From the NCBI GenBank assembly GCA_902168205.1, contig CABHOK010000003.1:806001-870000 (forward strand): 64,000 nucleotides of DNA. Direction: 5' to 3'. Position numbers and translations under genes: made by a program. This DNA comes from an uncultured Chitinophaga sp. (GTDB taxonomy: Bacteria > Bacteroidota > Bacteroidia > Cytophagales > Cyclobacteriaceae). This document shows positions 45,583-54,529 of this stretch, one piece after another; position 1 is the stretch's first letter; the number at the start of each line of letters is the position of its first letter. Below the pieces are notes generated by a model. The model saw only the letters and a program-made list of their open reading frames with translations. It was not told the DNA's origin and searched no databases.

Positions 45583-47616
45583 TCAGAATGATTTTATCCG
45601 GGTATCCCAGGCCGGTTCCATAGAGGCAGCTTCCTTGCAGGCCGGGAGTATAATTTTGAATTCTGTTCCCAGGTATATAGTACTCTCTACAAAAATGCGG
45701 CCGTTTAGTTTGGACAAAGCTTTTTGCACCAGGTGCAAGCCGAGACCGCTTCCTATAGATCGGTCGCTATACCGCGTGTAGGGATTGAATATAGACTTCA
45801 GATATTTCTGTTCGATGCCGATACCATTGTCTTTAAAGACAACCTCGACATGGCCGTTTGCGCGGGTTGACCGAACGGTTATCTCCGGGTCAATCTGGTT
45901 GTTAAATATACAGGCATTCTCAAAGATGTTGATAAAGATGATATCGAGCAGTCTGATGTTGGAGTTTACAAGAATGTCATCTTCCAGGTCGGCATGAAAC
46001 GTTATCTCGGGATAGAGTCCTTTGAACTGCTCCATCAGCGACAAAATATAGTCTTTCATGTTAACCGACTGGATACCTTCAAGTTTATCCAATTCGTAGG
46101 CCATGTGTATTTTAGACAGCATCTTGTCCATATCACGGGCCGTAAGATCGATCTTCTGTTGAATCGCTCTCCGTTCATTCTCATCGTGCGTTAACCCGGC
46201 AAGCTGTCCTAAACCTATAATACTGAGAATAGGTCTGCGAACATCATGAGAAGCGCGGTATAGATATGTGTCGAGTTCGCTGTTGAGTTTTACAAGTTCG
46301 GCCGTGCGGGCTTTTACTTTATTTTCAAGTTCAGCATTGAGTGCACTGGTTTTACGGTAGCTTCTGCGGATGGTATATAGCAGTATACTAATCAGCACGA
46401 GCACAGCGAGAATGGACACGATCAGAATTCTGCTGGTATTTAGTTCACTGCTTCTCAGTTGATTTTCGGCACGAAGCAACGTCAGTTGCTTTTCGAATTG
46501 AAGTTGTTTCTGCAAACGCAGCAACTGCTGGCTCTGCGGACTTTGCACCGAATCGCGCAGGGCTATATATCTTTCAAACGTAAGGTGTGCCGAATCAAAT
46601 TGATGCATAAGCTCGAACCAACTGTGCAGACTTTTAAAGTAATCAAGCCAGATGGATGGTCTTCGTTCAACCCGCATCAAATGCCAGGCGCTATCGTAGT
46701 ATTGTTTGGCGAGATCGTATTGTTTTTGCTCCACATATACTTCTGCCAATCCGGTAAGTGCTTTACCGGCTGCTGCCCGCTCGTTGTATTTGAGACACAC
46801 GGTAGCTTCCTGTGTATATTTCGCTATAGCAGCGCCCAGGTTGCCGCGTATAAAATCAACGCGTGCTATATTTCCAAGAATCAGCCCTTCCCATATATCG
46901 CTGTTAATGTGCCTCGTAAGCGGGAGCGCAGCGCCATAACTTGTCGCAGCACTATCAATATATTTAAGGTGAACATACGACATGCCCATAGTATTGTAGG
47001 CGTTGATGATGTGAAGCGTGTCTTCTCTTTTCAGATCTTTACTTTTCTTGTAGAGCATAACGGCCTGTTTTGCATTTTCGAGCGCGATCTCAAAATTACC
47101 GGTATTAAACTGCAGGTTGGCAATGGACAGACGTTTGGAAGCTGCTTCTTTAGTAATGCCCAGCTCCATCAGAATATCAGCCGACTGATAGGCATCATAC
47201 GCAGCGAGCTGTGCATTGAAATGATTGGTATGTATAAAACTCCGCAGCGATAACAGTATGGCTCGCTCGTATAGGTAATTATAGTCTTCTGTTTCAGGAA
47301 GTATATGGTTGATGATCCGGATGGCTTCGTCACCAAAGTCATTCTCAGAAAGTGCATGTGCTTTTTTATACTGAAGCCAGATCTCTTTTGTTTTGGCAGA
47401 AGGATTTACGGATGTGAGAAAAGAACTGGTATCGTCTGCGGAAGCGCATGCCAGTACTGAATCAGGCGTGCTGTGGCGACACCTGCGTGCGGCTTCATCC
47501 AGCCATGCAAAGACTTTGATTTTCTGCTGCAGGGGAATAATATAGCCATCGTCCTCGCATGCAGATACCATACATGTCAGGAGAATAACAATACATGCAA
47601 ATCTATATGCTTGCAT
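45583..47616 (-). CDS. TPR-containing sensor histidine kinase (lipoprotein-like signal)
   Basis: 677 residues from ATG 47616; an upstream in-frame TTG at 47649 would add 11 residues before the hydrophobic signal and is less likely. The signal ends in a possible lipobox (LLTCMVSACED). Tetratricopeptide repeats fill roughly residues 60-340 (e.g. ALENAKQAVMLYKKSKD, AAGKALTGLAEVYVEQKQYDLAKQYYDSAW). One transmembrane helix (IVSILAVLVLISILLY) and a coiled coil (LNAELENKVKARTAELVKLN) lead to the kinase. The phospho-acceptor is about H457 (RASHDVRRPIL), and the ATPase has IFINIFENACIFNN, DNGIGIEQKYL and GSGLGLHLVQKAL. The periplasmic TPRs are presumably the sensor. No receiver domain is fused; the NtrC-type regulator upstream on the same strand is the closest candidate partner. 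Confidence 0.92.
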   Translation of the reverse strand: MQAYRFACIVILLTCMVSACEDDGYIIPLQQKIKVFAWLDEAARRCRHSTPDSVLACASADDTSSFLTSVNPSAKTKEIWLQYKKAHALSENDFGDEAIRIINHILPETEDYNYLYERAILLSLRSFIHTNHFNAQLAAYDAYQSADILMELGITKEAASKRLSIANLQFNTGNFEIALENAKQAVMLYKKSKDLKREDTLHIINAYNTMGMSYVHLKYIDSAATSYGAALPLTRHINSDIWEGLILGNIARVDFIRGNLGAAIAKYTQEATVCLKYNERAAAGKALTGLAEVYVEQKQYDLAKQYYDSAWHLMRVERRPSIWLDYFKSLHSWFELMHQFDSAHLTFERYIALRDSVQSPQSQQLLRLQKQLQFEKQLTLLRAENQLRSSELNTSRILIVSILAVLVLISILLYTIRRSYRKTSALNAELENKVKARTAELVKLNSELDTYLYRASHDVRRPILSIIGLGQLAGLTHDENERRAIQQKIDLTARDMDKMLSKIHMAYELDKLEGIQSVNMKDYILSLMEQFKGLYPEITFHADLEDDILVNSNIRLLDIIFINIFENACIFNNQIDPEITVRSTRANGHVEVVFKDNGIGIEQKYLKSIFNPYTRYSDRSIGSGLGLHLVQKALSKLNGRIFVESTIYLGTEFKIILPACKEAASMEPAWDTRIKSF

Positions 47617-47796
47617 AGGACAATTTAATGTACAACAATTTTTAAACAAATGCTATGACGAAACTGTTTATGTAAACAGGCCCGGGATATCATTATAACC
47701 TATCTGGAGAAGAAAAAAATAGTAACCGCCTGAAGGATAAATAATTTTGTTTTTCAACAACGCACCACTGTTTGGTATGACAAGCAAAGGGTGCAA

Positions 47797-47824
47797 TAAA
47801 AAAAGCCCGGTGGTGAACCGGGCC
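47797..47824 (-). terminator. Terminator of the NtrC-type regulator gene
   Basis: On the minus strand GCCCGGT pairs with ACCGGGC (47817-47823 and 47805-47811) with a 5-base loop, followed by a T-run (A-run 47798-47804 on the plus strand). It lies 38 bases after the regulator stop and separates it from the TPR kinase gene. Confidence 0.88.
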
Positions 47825-47861
47825 TTGTATACCCAACGGGTATATTATATATGTTTGAAAA

Positions 47862-49232
47862 TCAAATACCGTACTTCTCCATTCTGCGATAGAGCGAAGC
47901 ACGGGTAAGTCCTAATTCATCAGCAGCTTTTGAAATGTTACCGTTGTGCATATTCAAAGCTTTCACAATCGCGGTCTTTTCCACCTCGTCCAGGTTCAGC
48001 GTGTTGCTGTTGGGGTTGGAGGAGACAGTGCGGCTCAAAAGGAAATCACTTTCCTGCAACGTTGCCGAGTCGGTCATGATCACGGCACGTTCAATACCAT
48101 GCTGTAGTTCGCGGATGTTACCCGGCCATGCATAGCGCTTCAGTTTATCAATAGCCTCTGCCGTGATAGACGATACATGCTTGTGATATTTCCTGGCGTA
48201 GTAATTCAGGTAGTGTTGTGCCAGCATGGGTATATCTTCCACGCGCTCGGCCAAAGGCGGAACATGAAGCTCCACCGTATTGATACGATATAATAAATCC
48301 TGGCGGAACGTACCTTCCTGCACCATCTTGTGGAGCGGCATATTGGTAGCACAGATCAACCGGATGTTTACCGGTAATGCCTGGTTGGCTCCAACGCGCG
48401 TTACCTGTCGCGACTGCAGGGCACTGAGTAATTTACTCTGTAAACTCATGCTCAGGTTTCCGATCTCATCGAGGAAGAGCGTACCGTTGTTGGCAAGTTC
48501 AAATCTACCCGGGCGATCTTCACGTGCATCGGTAAAGGCTCCTTTCTTATGACCGAAGAGTTCGCTTTCAAAAAGTGTCTCGGTTATGGCACCCATATCT
48601 ACCGATACAAAGCTGTTGTCTTTTCGAAGCGAGCGTTGATGTATAGCACGGGCTATAAGTTCTTTACCCGTTCCGTTCTCTCCGAGTATAAGTATATTGG
48701 CGTCCGTCTTGGCTACCTTATCTATCAACGTAAATACTTCCTGTATAGCTTTACTCTCTCCTATAATTTCACCGAAAGGTCTGCTGATCTGCTCTTCCAG
48801 CATTTCTTTTGCCTTCTTCAGTTTATCTACTTCGTTATACGATTGCTTCAGGCGTATAGCGGTAGATATAGTGGCAACCAGTTTTTCATTTTGCCATGGC
48901 TTGAGTATAAAATCGGTAGCGCCTGCTTTCAGGGCACGCACGGCCATCTCTACATCGCCAAAGGCTGTAATGAGTATAACAACAGCAGAAGGATCGTGTC
49001 CTAAAATCTGCTCGAGCCAATAGAAACCTTCTTTACCACTCGTAATGTCTTTGCTGAAGTTCATGTCGAGCAGAATGACATCGTAGGTATCGTTATGAAG
49101 TAGAAAAGGAATTTTCTTTGGATTCTTTTCAATGATCACATGATGACCTTGTTTCTTCAACAACATTTTTGCCGCGAGGAGTACATCCTCATCATCATCA
49201 ATCATTAGAATTTTGCCGCCTTCCGGATTCAC
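47862..49232 (-). CDS. Sigma-54-dependent response regulator (NtrC/AtoC family)
   Basis: 456 residues in the standard three-domain order. The receiver has acidic DDDED near residues 12-16, phospho-acceptor D56 (ILLDMNF) and K in FILKPWQ. The AAA+ domain covers about residues 150-390, with Walker A GENGTGKELIARAIH, Walker B FLDEIGNLS and the sigma-54 contact loop GAFTDA, a recognised variant of GAFTGA. Further motifs are FRQDLLYRINTVELHVPPL and the sensor YAWPGNIRELQHGIERAV. A Fis-type HTH lies at the end (ISKAADELGLTRASLYRRMEKYGI). It would activate sigma-54 promoters on phosphorylation. A kinase gene usually follows in the same operon; here the TPR kinase comes after a terminator. Targets unknown. 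Confidence 0.96.
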   Translation of the reverse strand: MNPEGGKILMIDDDEDVLLAAKMLLKKQGHHVIIEKNPKKIPFLLHNDTYDVILLDMNFSKDITSGKEGFYWLEQILGHDPSAVVILITAFGDVEMAVRALKAGATDFILKPWQNEKLVATISTAIRLKQSYNEVDKLKKAKEMLEEQISRPFGEIIGESKAIQEVFTLIDKVAKTDANILILGENGTGKELIARAIHQRSLRKDNSFVSVDMGAITETLFESELFGHKKGAFTDAREDRPGRFELANNGTLFLDEIGNLSMSLQSKLLSALQSRQVTRVGANQALPVNIRLICATNMPLHKMVQEGTFRQDLLYRINTVELHVPPLAERVEDIPMLAQHYLNYYARKYHKHVSSITAEAIDKLKRYAWPGNIRELQHGIERAVIMTDSATLQESDFLLSRTVSSNPNSNTLNLDEVEKTAIVKALNMHNGNISKAADELGLTRASLYRRMEKYGI

Positions 49233-49394
49233 AATACAATAGATTTAGGTGAAACGCTTTTCAGTCAGAAATTTTATGCCAGATTTAGAAATGTGCGATT
49301 TTAAATCATATCAGGTACATTGCCGTTTCTGAAGATGCAAATATGTTCAAAAGTGAACAGTTTCAGAAATCTTTTGCTACGTATCTGAGCTATT

Positions 49395-50234
49395 CTATTG
49401 TGCGCGGTATATTTCAATGATGTTCTTTCGGATCAGGAAGAATCGCTCATCGGTAATGAGCGCAAAGTTACCCTGTGTAGCCAGCTTCTGCTCGCGTGTT
49501 TCGGTAGTGAAGAGATCGAAGAAGCGAAGGGTATCGCCTTGCAGGTAATAGAGCTCTTCGCCCAGGAAGTTGAAGTAACTGAGATTCTTTACAGCGATGG
49601 TTCGGATATGTTTGCCAACACCGTTGAAGATCAGAATTCCTTCGCTTACATCCAGCAGAAACACAAAGCCCTGGTACTCGCGAAGAAAGGTATAGTTTGA
49701 TTTTTGTTTTGATTTCGTTTCTATCACTTCTTCCACCGATAGGGCACCCGTTGTAGTGTTTATTTTCTTGAGTGTCCAATCGGCCACATCGAACAGCCAG
49801 ATGTTATAGTCACCGGATACGCAGGCAAGCCAGGGTTCGGTGGCAAACGATGAGTCGATCGAAAAAGCCTGCACAGCTTCGAACGATGGATTGAGAAAAT
49901 TGTATTGTCTTGATTCACGGAAAAAAGCAAAGAGTCTGCTGCCATCACGCGGATCGAACAGGGTAGGAGCAGGTTTGTCTTTATGGAGGGCTAAGAGTTT
50001 ACCATCGGTATCAAATTTCTGAAGTTGTCCGGAAGTAGTTACAATATATAGCTCACCGGGGCGGTCAACAGCCGCATAGCGAATGGTATCGCTCACTTCC
50101 AGCGTTTTGATCTTTCGGGTTTGGGCTGAAGCGGGAGCGTATAGCAGTATACCGGTCAATAAAAGAACGTATACTTTTATATATACCGGTATAGATGAAT
50201 GATGTCGGGAATATTGTCTTACAGTAAATTTCAC
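49395..50234 (-). CDS. Secreted protein of unknown function, beta-propeller-like
   Basis: 279 residues. An N-terminal signal-anchor/signal peptide (VYVLLLTGILLYAPASAQT) is followed by a chain of short beta-strand motifs: AVDRPGELYIVTTSGQLQKFDTDGKLL, WLACVSGDYNIWLFDVADWTLKKI, FVFLLDVSEGILIFNGVGKHIRTI. The pattern (…LFD…, …KFDTDGK…) suggests a single beta-propeller, but no catalytic motif is visible and I do not recognise the family beyond that. Its start overlaps the stop of lpxH (ATGA, 50231-50234), so the two are translated from one message. A role in the envelope is plausible from export and the lipid A gene next door, but unproven. Confidence 0.75.
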   Translation of the reverse strand: MKFTVRQYSRHHSSIPVYIKVYVLLLTGILLYAPASAQTRKIKTLEVSDTIRYAAVDRPGELYIVTTSGQLQKFDTDGKLLALHKDKPAPTLFDPRDGSRLFAFFRESRQYNFLNPSFEAVQAFSIDSSFATEPWLACVSGDYNIWLFDVADWTLKKINTTTGALSVEEVIETKSKQKSNYTFLREYQGFVFLLDVSEGILIFNGVGKHIRTIAVKNLSYFNFLGEELYYLQGDTLRFFDLFTTETREQKLATQGNFALITDERFFLIRKNIIEIYRAQ

Positions 50235-51001
50235 AAGTCAAATGTTTTAAGCGCTACCGTTTTTCCATCGTACACAGCGTAGGTGCTGAAATTTACCCAC
50301 TCGCCCAGGTTGATATAGCGGCTGTGCTCACCAATGGGCAGATCGAGCGGTAAATGCCGGTGTCCAAATATATAATAGTCGTGATGCTGCTTTTGCTCTA
50401 TCTCACTACAATATACCCAGAGAAATTCTTTTTCATTTTCCTGGTATCCGTCTTCACGTTTCATATTGGTAAGACGACTGCTCTTGGACCAACGATTTGC
50501 AATACCAATGCCAAGATTAGGGTGGAGGCGTGCAAACATCCACTGACAGAAACTGCTGTTGAAAAACTTCTTGAGTATTTTATAAGTATGATCACCCGGA
50601 CCTAAGCCATCACCGTGTCCGATCAGTAATCGTTGCGAGCCCACTTCGAGTACAAGCGGATCGCGATATACCGGTATACCCAACTCTTTCGGGAAGTAAT
50701 CGAACATCCACATATCATGATTGCCGGTAAAAAATACAATGGGTATACCGGCATCGCGAAGCTCGGCTAATTTACCCTGCAGCCTGATGTGTCCTTTGGG
50801 TATAGCGTGTTTATACTCAAACCAGAAATCAAATATATCGCCCAGCAGATAGATCGTGTGCGCTTCATTTTTTATAGAGTCTAGCCATGCAATGATCTTT
50901 TTCTCACGTGCTACACTGGCGTCATGATTTGGCACACCCAGGTGAAAGTCTGATGCGAAGAAGATCTTTTTATGCTGCAGGTCTTGAATTCTTTCAAGCA
51001 T
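50231..51001 (-). CDS. lpxH: UDP-2,3-diacylglucosamine diphosphatase-like metallophosphoesterase
   Basis: 256 residues. The metal-binding calcineurin-like motifs are complete and in order: ASDFHLG (Asp, His), LLGDIFDFWFE (Asp), FTGNHDMW (Asn-His-Asp), IGHGDGLGPGDH (His) and the final FGHRHLPL (His-x-His). This order is that of LpxH, which cleaves UDP-2,3-diacylglucosamine to lipid X in lipid A synthesis on the cytoplasmic side of the inner membrane. The length is close to the usual 240-260. No signal peptide. The gene precedes and overlaps the unknown propeller-like gene by four bases. Bacteroidota LpxH homologues are often more divergent, so the assignment is by family, not by test. Confidence 0.9.
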   Translation of the reverse strand: MLERIQDLQHKKIFFASDFHLGVPNHDASVAREKKIIAWLDSIKNEAHTIYLLGDIFDFWFEYKHAIPKGHIRLQGKLAELRDAGIPIVFFTGNHDMWMFDYFPKELGIPVYRDPLVLEVGSQRLLIGHGDGLGPGDHTYKILKKFFNSSFCQWMFARLHPNLGIGIANRWSKSSRLTNMKREDGYQENEKEFLWVYCSEIEQKQHHDYYIFGHRHLPLDLPIGEHSRYINLGEWVNFSTYAVYDGKTVALKTFDL

Positions 51002-51121
51002 ATCGTTTCGCGGTTACGCAGAAATAGAAAGAACAGTACGCTGCATGGTTGAAAATATAGGCCTGCGGTAAAAGAATAAAGTTGCTCTGTTCATGGCAAA
51101 AGTTGCGTATAGGGGTATCGT

Positions 51122-51165
51122 AAAAAAAAATGGACTCAGGCACTTCGGTACCTGAGTCCAAAAAT
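51122..51165 (-). terminator. Terminator of ftsH
   Basis: TGGACTCAGG (51131-51140) pairs perfectly with CCTGAGTCCA (51151-51160). Inside, an AC-TTCG-GT segment forms a stable tetraloop. The A-run at 51122-51130 becomes the U-tract on the minus strand. It lies about 26 bases after the ftsH stop. Confidence 0.92.
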
Positions 51166-51185
51166 AAGAGTATTCTCTTTAAGTT

Positions 51186-53243
51186 CTATTGATTCGCCAG
51201 CTCATCCGGTTTATCACCCTCCAGGGTAGGAGTAGGGTCAACGCCAGGCTGCTCGCTTTCCTGTTGCTTCTTCTCATATTTACCCTGTCCGTTGGTAAAC
51301 TGCTGGTATGTAGTAAGCTTCTCAAATGGACGCTTTCCGATCAGTCTTTCAAGATCTGCCTGGAAGAGAATTTCTTTCTCCAGCAATTCTTTCGCGATCA
51401 CATCTAAGTGCTGGCGGTGTTGCATTAGCAAAGATCTGGTGCGTTCGTACGCCTCGTCAATGATCTTCTTTACTTCACGGTCAATCTTCTCGGATGTTGC
51501 TTCTGAGTAAGGCTTCTGGAAAGAGTAATCGTTGGCTTTCGAATCGTAGAACGACATGTTACCGATCTCTTTGTTCATACCATAGATGGTAACAATGCTG
51601 TAGGCCATCTTCGTGATACGTTCCAGGTCGCTCAATGCACCCGTTGATATTTTACCGAACACTATATCTTCTGCTGCACGACCACCAAAGGCCATGCACA
51701 TTTCATCCAGCATTTGTTCTGTCTGGTAGAGGAACTGCTCTTTCGGCAAGTACTGAGCATAACCAAGTGCAGCTACACCACGCGGTACTATACTTACTTT
51801 AACCAGTGGATCAGCATGCTCCAGGAACCAGCCTGCCACTGCGTGACCTGCTTCGTGGAAGGCAACGATCTTCTTCTCTTCCGGAGAAATGATCTTGTTC
51901 TTCTTTTCCAAGCCACCGATCACACGGTCGATAGCATCCTGAAAGTCTTGCATATCTACAGCTTTCTTATCTCTGCGGGCAGCGATAAGCGCAGCTTCGT
52001 TACATACGTTGGCAATCTCTGCTCCGGCAAATCCGGGAGTTTGTGCCGAAAGTTTTTTAGCATCTACACTCGGATCAAGTTTGATAGGCTTGAGGTGTAC
52101 TTTAAATATAGCTTCACGACCTACGATATCCGGTTTATCGATACTGATCTGGCGATCGAAACGACCCGGACGAAGTAACGCAGAGTCCAATACATCCGGA
52201 CGGTTTGTTGCAGCCAGTATAATTACTCCAGAGTCGGTAGCAAAGCCGTCCATCTCCACGAGTAATGAGTTCAATGTATTTTCACGCTCATCGTTCGCTC
52301 CGGGTAATTGTCCACGACCACGTGAGCGACCTATAGCATCAATCTCGTCTATAAATACAATACAAGGAGCTTTTTCTTTTGCTTGTTTGAAGAGGTCGCG
52401 AACACGCGCAGCACCTACACCCACAAACATCTCCACGAAATCAGAACCTGATAGTGAGAAGAATGGTACACCGGCTTCACCGGCTACAGCTTTTGCAAGC
52501 AATGTTTTACCAGTACCGGGAGGGCCTACTAAAAGAGCACCTTTAGGAATTTTACCTCCGAGCTTGGTAAACTTGCCCGGGTTCTTCAGGAAGTCTACAA
52601 TTTCTTTTACCTCTTCTTTCGCTTCATCAAGACCAGCAACGTTATCAAACGTGATCTTTACTTTGTTCTCAGCATCAAATAATGCAGCCTTGGATTTACC
52701 AATGTTGAAGATTTGTCCGCCAGGGCCACCGCCTCCGGTCATTCTGCGCATCAGCATCCAGAATCCGAAAAGCAGGAGGAATAAAAGTCCCCATTGGAAA
52801 AGTTGACTTACATAATCACCACGATCTTCTGTATCGTACTCGGGGCGCTGGCTTTGAGCAACCTGCTTATCGAGAAACGTACGGAACTCCTGGTCAAAAT
52901 TACCGGCATCCACTACTTTCAAAACATAGTGCGGACCTGAGTTTCCGGAACTGAGCGGTCCGTTATTGATATCCTGTTTATACTTTGCATTCTGCAGGGC
53001 AGCAGAGGTAAGTGTAACTTCAACAAACTTTTGGTTTTGTATCAATACAACCTTGCGTACATCTCCGTTTTTAACCATCTCTTTGAAGTCATCGTAGCGG
53101 ACGGTTTTAAGACTGCTAGCAGAGTTAAAATACATTACACCAAAGATCACAGCTATCGTTGCGATAATTACCCAGATCTGGTAATTACCTTTCGGTGGCT
53201 TTGTTGGTAACAGCGGTTTATTATTTTCTTTCTTGTCGGCCAT
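51186..53243 (-). CDS. ftsH: ATP-dependent zinc metalloprotease FtsH
   Basis: 685 residues. Two N-terminal membrane spans ([35 protein letters not shown]) flank the periplasmic domain. The AAA+ ATPase has Walker A GPPGTGKT (K246), Walker [36 protein letters not shown]. The metalloprotease site is HEAGH (H463, E464, H467). It degrades membrane and short-lived cytosolic proteins as a membrane-bound hexamer. The C-terminus has a low-complexity tail ([20 protein letters not shown]) that differs between species. Together with rsfS upstream it is a conserved Bacteroidota pair, separated by 65 bases and probably cotranscribed. Confidence 0.98.
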   Translation of the reverse strand: MADKKENNKPLLPTKPPKGNYQIWVIIATIAVIFGVMYFNSASSLKTVRYDDFKEMVKNGDVRKVVLIQNQKFVEVTLTSAALQNAKYKQDINNGPLSSGNSGPHYVLKVVDAGNFDQEFRTFLDKQVAQSQRPEYDTEDRGDYVSQLFQWGLLFLLLFGFWMLMRRMTGGGGPGGQIFNIGKSKAALFDAENKVKITFDNVAGLDEAKEEVKEIVDFLKNPGKFTKLGGKIPKGALLVGPPGTGKTLLAKAVAGEAGVPFFSLSGSDFVEMFVGVGAARVRDLFKQAKEKAPCIVFIDEIDAIGRSRGRGQLPGANDERENTLNSLLVEMDGFATDSGVIILAATNRPDVLDSALLRPGRFDRQISIDKPDIVGREAIFKVHLKPIKLDPSVDAKKLSAQTPGFAGAEIANVCNEAALIAARRDKKAVDMQDFQDAIDRVIGGLEKKNKIISPEEKKIVAFHEAGHAVAGWFLEHADPLVKVSIVPRGVAALGYAQYLPKEQFLYQTEQMLDEMCMAFGGRAAEDIVFGKISTGALSDLERITKMAYSIVTIYGMNKEIGNMSFYDSKANDYSFQKPYSEATSEKIDREVKKIIDEAYERTRSLLMQHRQHLDVIAKELLEKEILFQADLERLIGKRPFEKLTTYQQFTNGQGKYEKKQQESEQPGVDPTPTLEGDKPDELANQ

Positions 53244-53308
53244 TTCTTACGTTCTTATTCAATCAATTTAAAAATATCAAAACATTAACGAGTTAAAAAG
53301 CTTTTGGT

Positions 53309-53683
53309 TCAATCGCCATCAATTTCAGTGATTTCTGCATCGCCCCATAAGCGTTCGAGGGCATAGAATTCTCTGCGGTCTTTTCTGAAAACATGGGCAA
53401 CTACATCCGTGTAGTCGAGTAGCATCCACTCTTTATTGTTTTTTCCTTCAACGTGCCAGGGATTTTCTTTCAGCGCTTTGAAAACTTCTGCGTCAATTGA
53501 GTCGGCAATGGCATCGAGCTGTTTATCAGAATTACCAGAGCAAACAATAAAGAAATCGGCCACAGCATTTTTAACTTTCCGAAGATCCATGATAACGATG
53601 TCCAATGCTTTTTTTTCCTGCATGCCCTTCACAATCACTTCACTCAGTTTTTCTGAATTGGCTCCCTTCCTTTTTTTTGCCAT
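53309..53683 (-). CDS. rsfS: Ribosome silencing factor RsfS/Iojap
   Basis: 124 residues, the usual length. RsfS motifs: VIVKGMQEKKALDIVIMDLRKV, ADFFIVCSGNSDKQLDAIADSI, WHVEGKNNKEWMLLDYTDVVAHVF and a final FYALERLWGDAEI. The factor binds ribosomal protein uL14 and blocks subunit joining when nutrients are scarce. It is encoded just before ftsH and divergent from birA, a common Bacteroidota arrangement. The 48 bases to birA must hold the starts of both transcripts. Confidence 0.96.
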   Translation of the reverse strand: MAKKRKGANSEKLSEVIVKGMQEKKALDIVIMDLRKVKNAVADFFIVCSGNSDKQLDAIADSIDAEVFKALKENPWHVEGKNNKEWMLLDYTDVVAHVFRKDRREFYALERLWGDAEITEIDGD

Positions 53684-53731
53684 TAAACTATATTCGTTTT
53701 TAGATTAACTCTCAAAATTAAACAAAATACC

Positions 53732-54496
53732 TTGTATAAAATTCCTGCCAATACCCTTTTCATGGGCGGCAACTTAGTTTTTGTGCCGGAATGTCACTCA
53801 ACCAACACCCTGGCCCTGCAACTATGCCAGCAGCCTTCAACACCGGAAGGTACTGTGGTAATTACCAATAATCAAACTGCAGGCCGTGGTCAGCGGGGAA
53901 ATTCATGGGAAGCAAAGCCGGGAATGAATCTTACCTTCTCCATTATTCTGAAACCTGTGTTCCTTGATTTGAAAGATCAATTCTTTCTAAACATCATTAT
54001 TTCTCTCGGCATTCATGATTACCTGGTAACAAAGAAAATTTCAAATAGTCACATCAAATGGCCAAACGATTTGATGGTCGGTAAAAAAAAGCTTTGTGGT
54101 ATTTTAATCGAAAACCAGGTGCAAGGTTCGCGTTTTACGGCCTCTGTTGTCGGTATTGGTATCAATATCAATCAGCAGTATTTTAATAACGATACAGCCA
54201 CTTCATTAAGTATAGTTACCGGAACAGAACATCTTTTACAAGAAGAACTTGAGCAACTCCTGCAAAAGGTGGAAGCACGTTATCTGCAACTGCGACAGAA
54301 CTCAGTGGCCAAAATCAAAAATGATTACCTCGATGTTTTATACTGGAAAGATGAAGTACATCAGTTCGCATCGAATGGCGAAAATTTTACAGGTGTTATC
54401 CAGGGGATTGATGATGGCGGCAGACTGAAAGTGCTGCGTAACGATACCGGGGAAGTAAAAACATTTGATCTGAAGGAAATCAGTTATCTGCAATAA
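53732..54496 (+). CDS. birA: Biotin-[acetyl-CoA-carboxylase] ligase (BirA type, no DNA-binding domain)
   Basis: 254 residues from a TTG start; the next in-frame ATG (53762) would remove the YKIPANTLF leader, which looks part of the family pattern. Catalytic motifs: CHSTNTLA, the biotinyl-AMP loop GRGQRGNSWEAKPGMNLTFS, KWPNDLMVGKKKLCGILIE, VVGIGININQ, and a small C-terminal SH3-like domain (VIQGIDDGGRLKVL). It transfers biotin to the carrier domain of biotin-dependent carboxylases. There is no N-terminal HTH, so it does not act as the classical biotin repressor. It is divergent from rsfS and precedes the methyltransferase gene by 33 bases. Confidence 0.94.
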   Translation: MYKIPANTLFMGGNLVFVPECHSTNTLALQLCQQPSTPEGTVVITNNQTAGRGQRGNSWEAKPGMNLTFSIILKPVFLDLKDQFFLNIIISLGIHDYLVTKKISNSHIKWPNDLMVGKKKLCGILIENQVQGSRFTASVVGIGININQQYFNNDTATSLSIVTGTEHLLQEELEQLLQKVEARYLQLRQNSVAKIKNDYLDVLYWKDEVHQFASNGENFTGVIQGIDDGGRLKVLRNDTGEVKTFDLKEISYLQ

Positions 54497-54529
54497 TGCA
54501 GGTGTAAATTATTCAAGCATCTTTGCAGC

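Noticed and set aside
46459-47253. 264-codon plus-strand frame inside the TPR kinase gene
   Set aside because: It is antisense to a well-supported TPR region; its translation has no recognisable motifs.
52009-52806. 265-codon plus-strand frame inside ftsH
   Set aside because: Antisense shadow of the conserved AAA+ domain; no independent family features.
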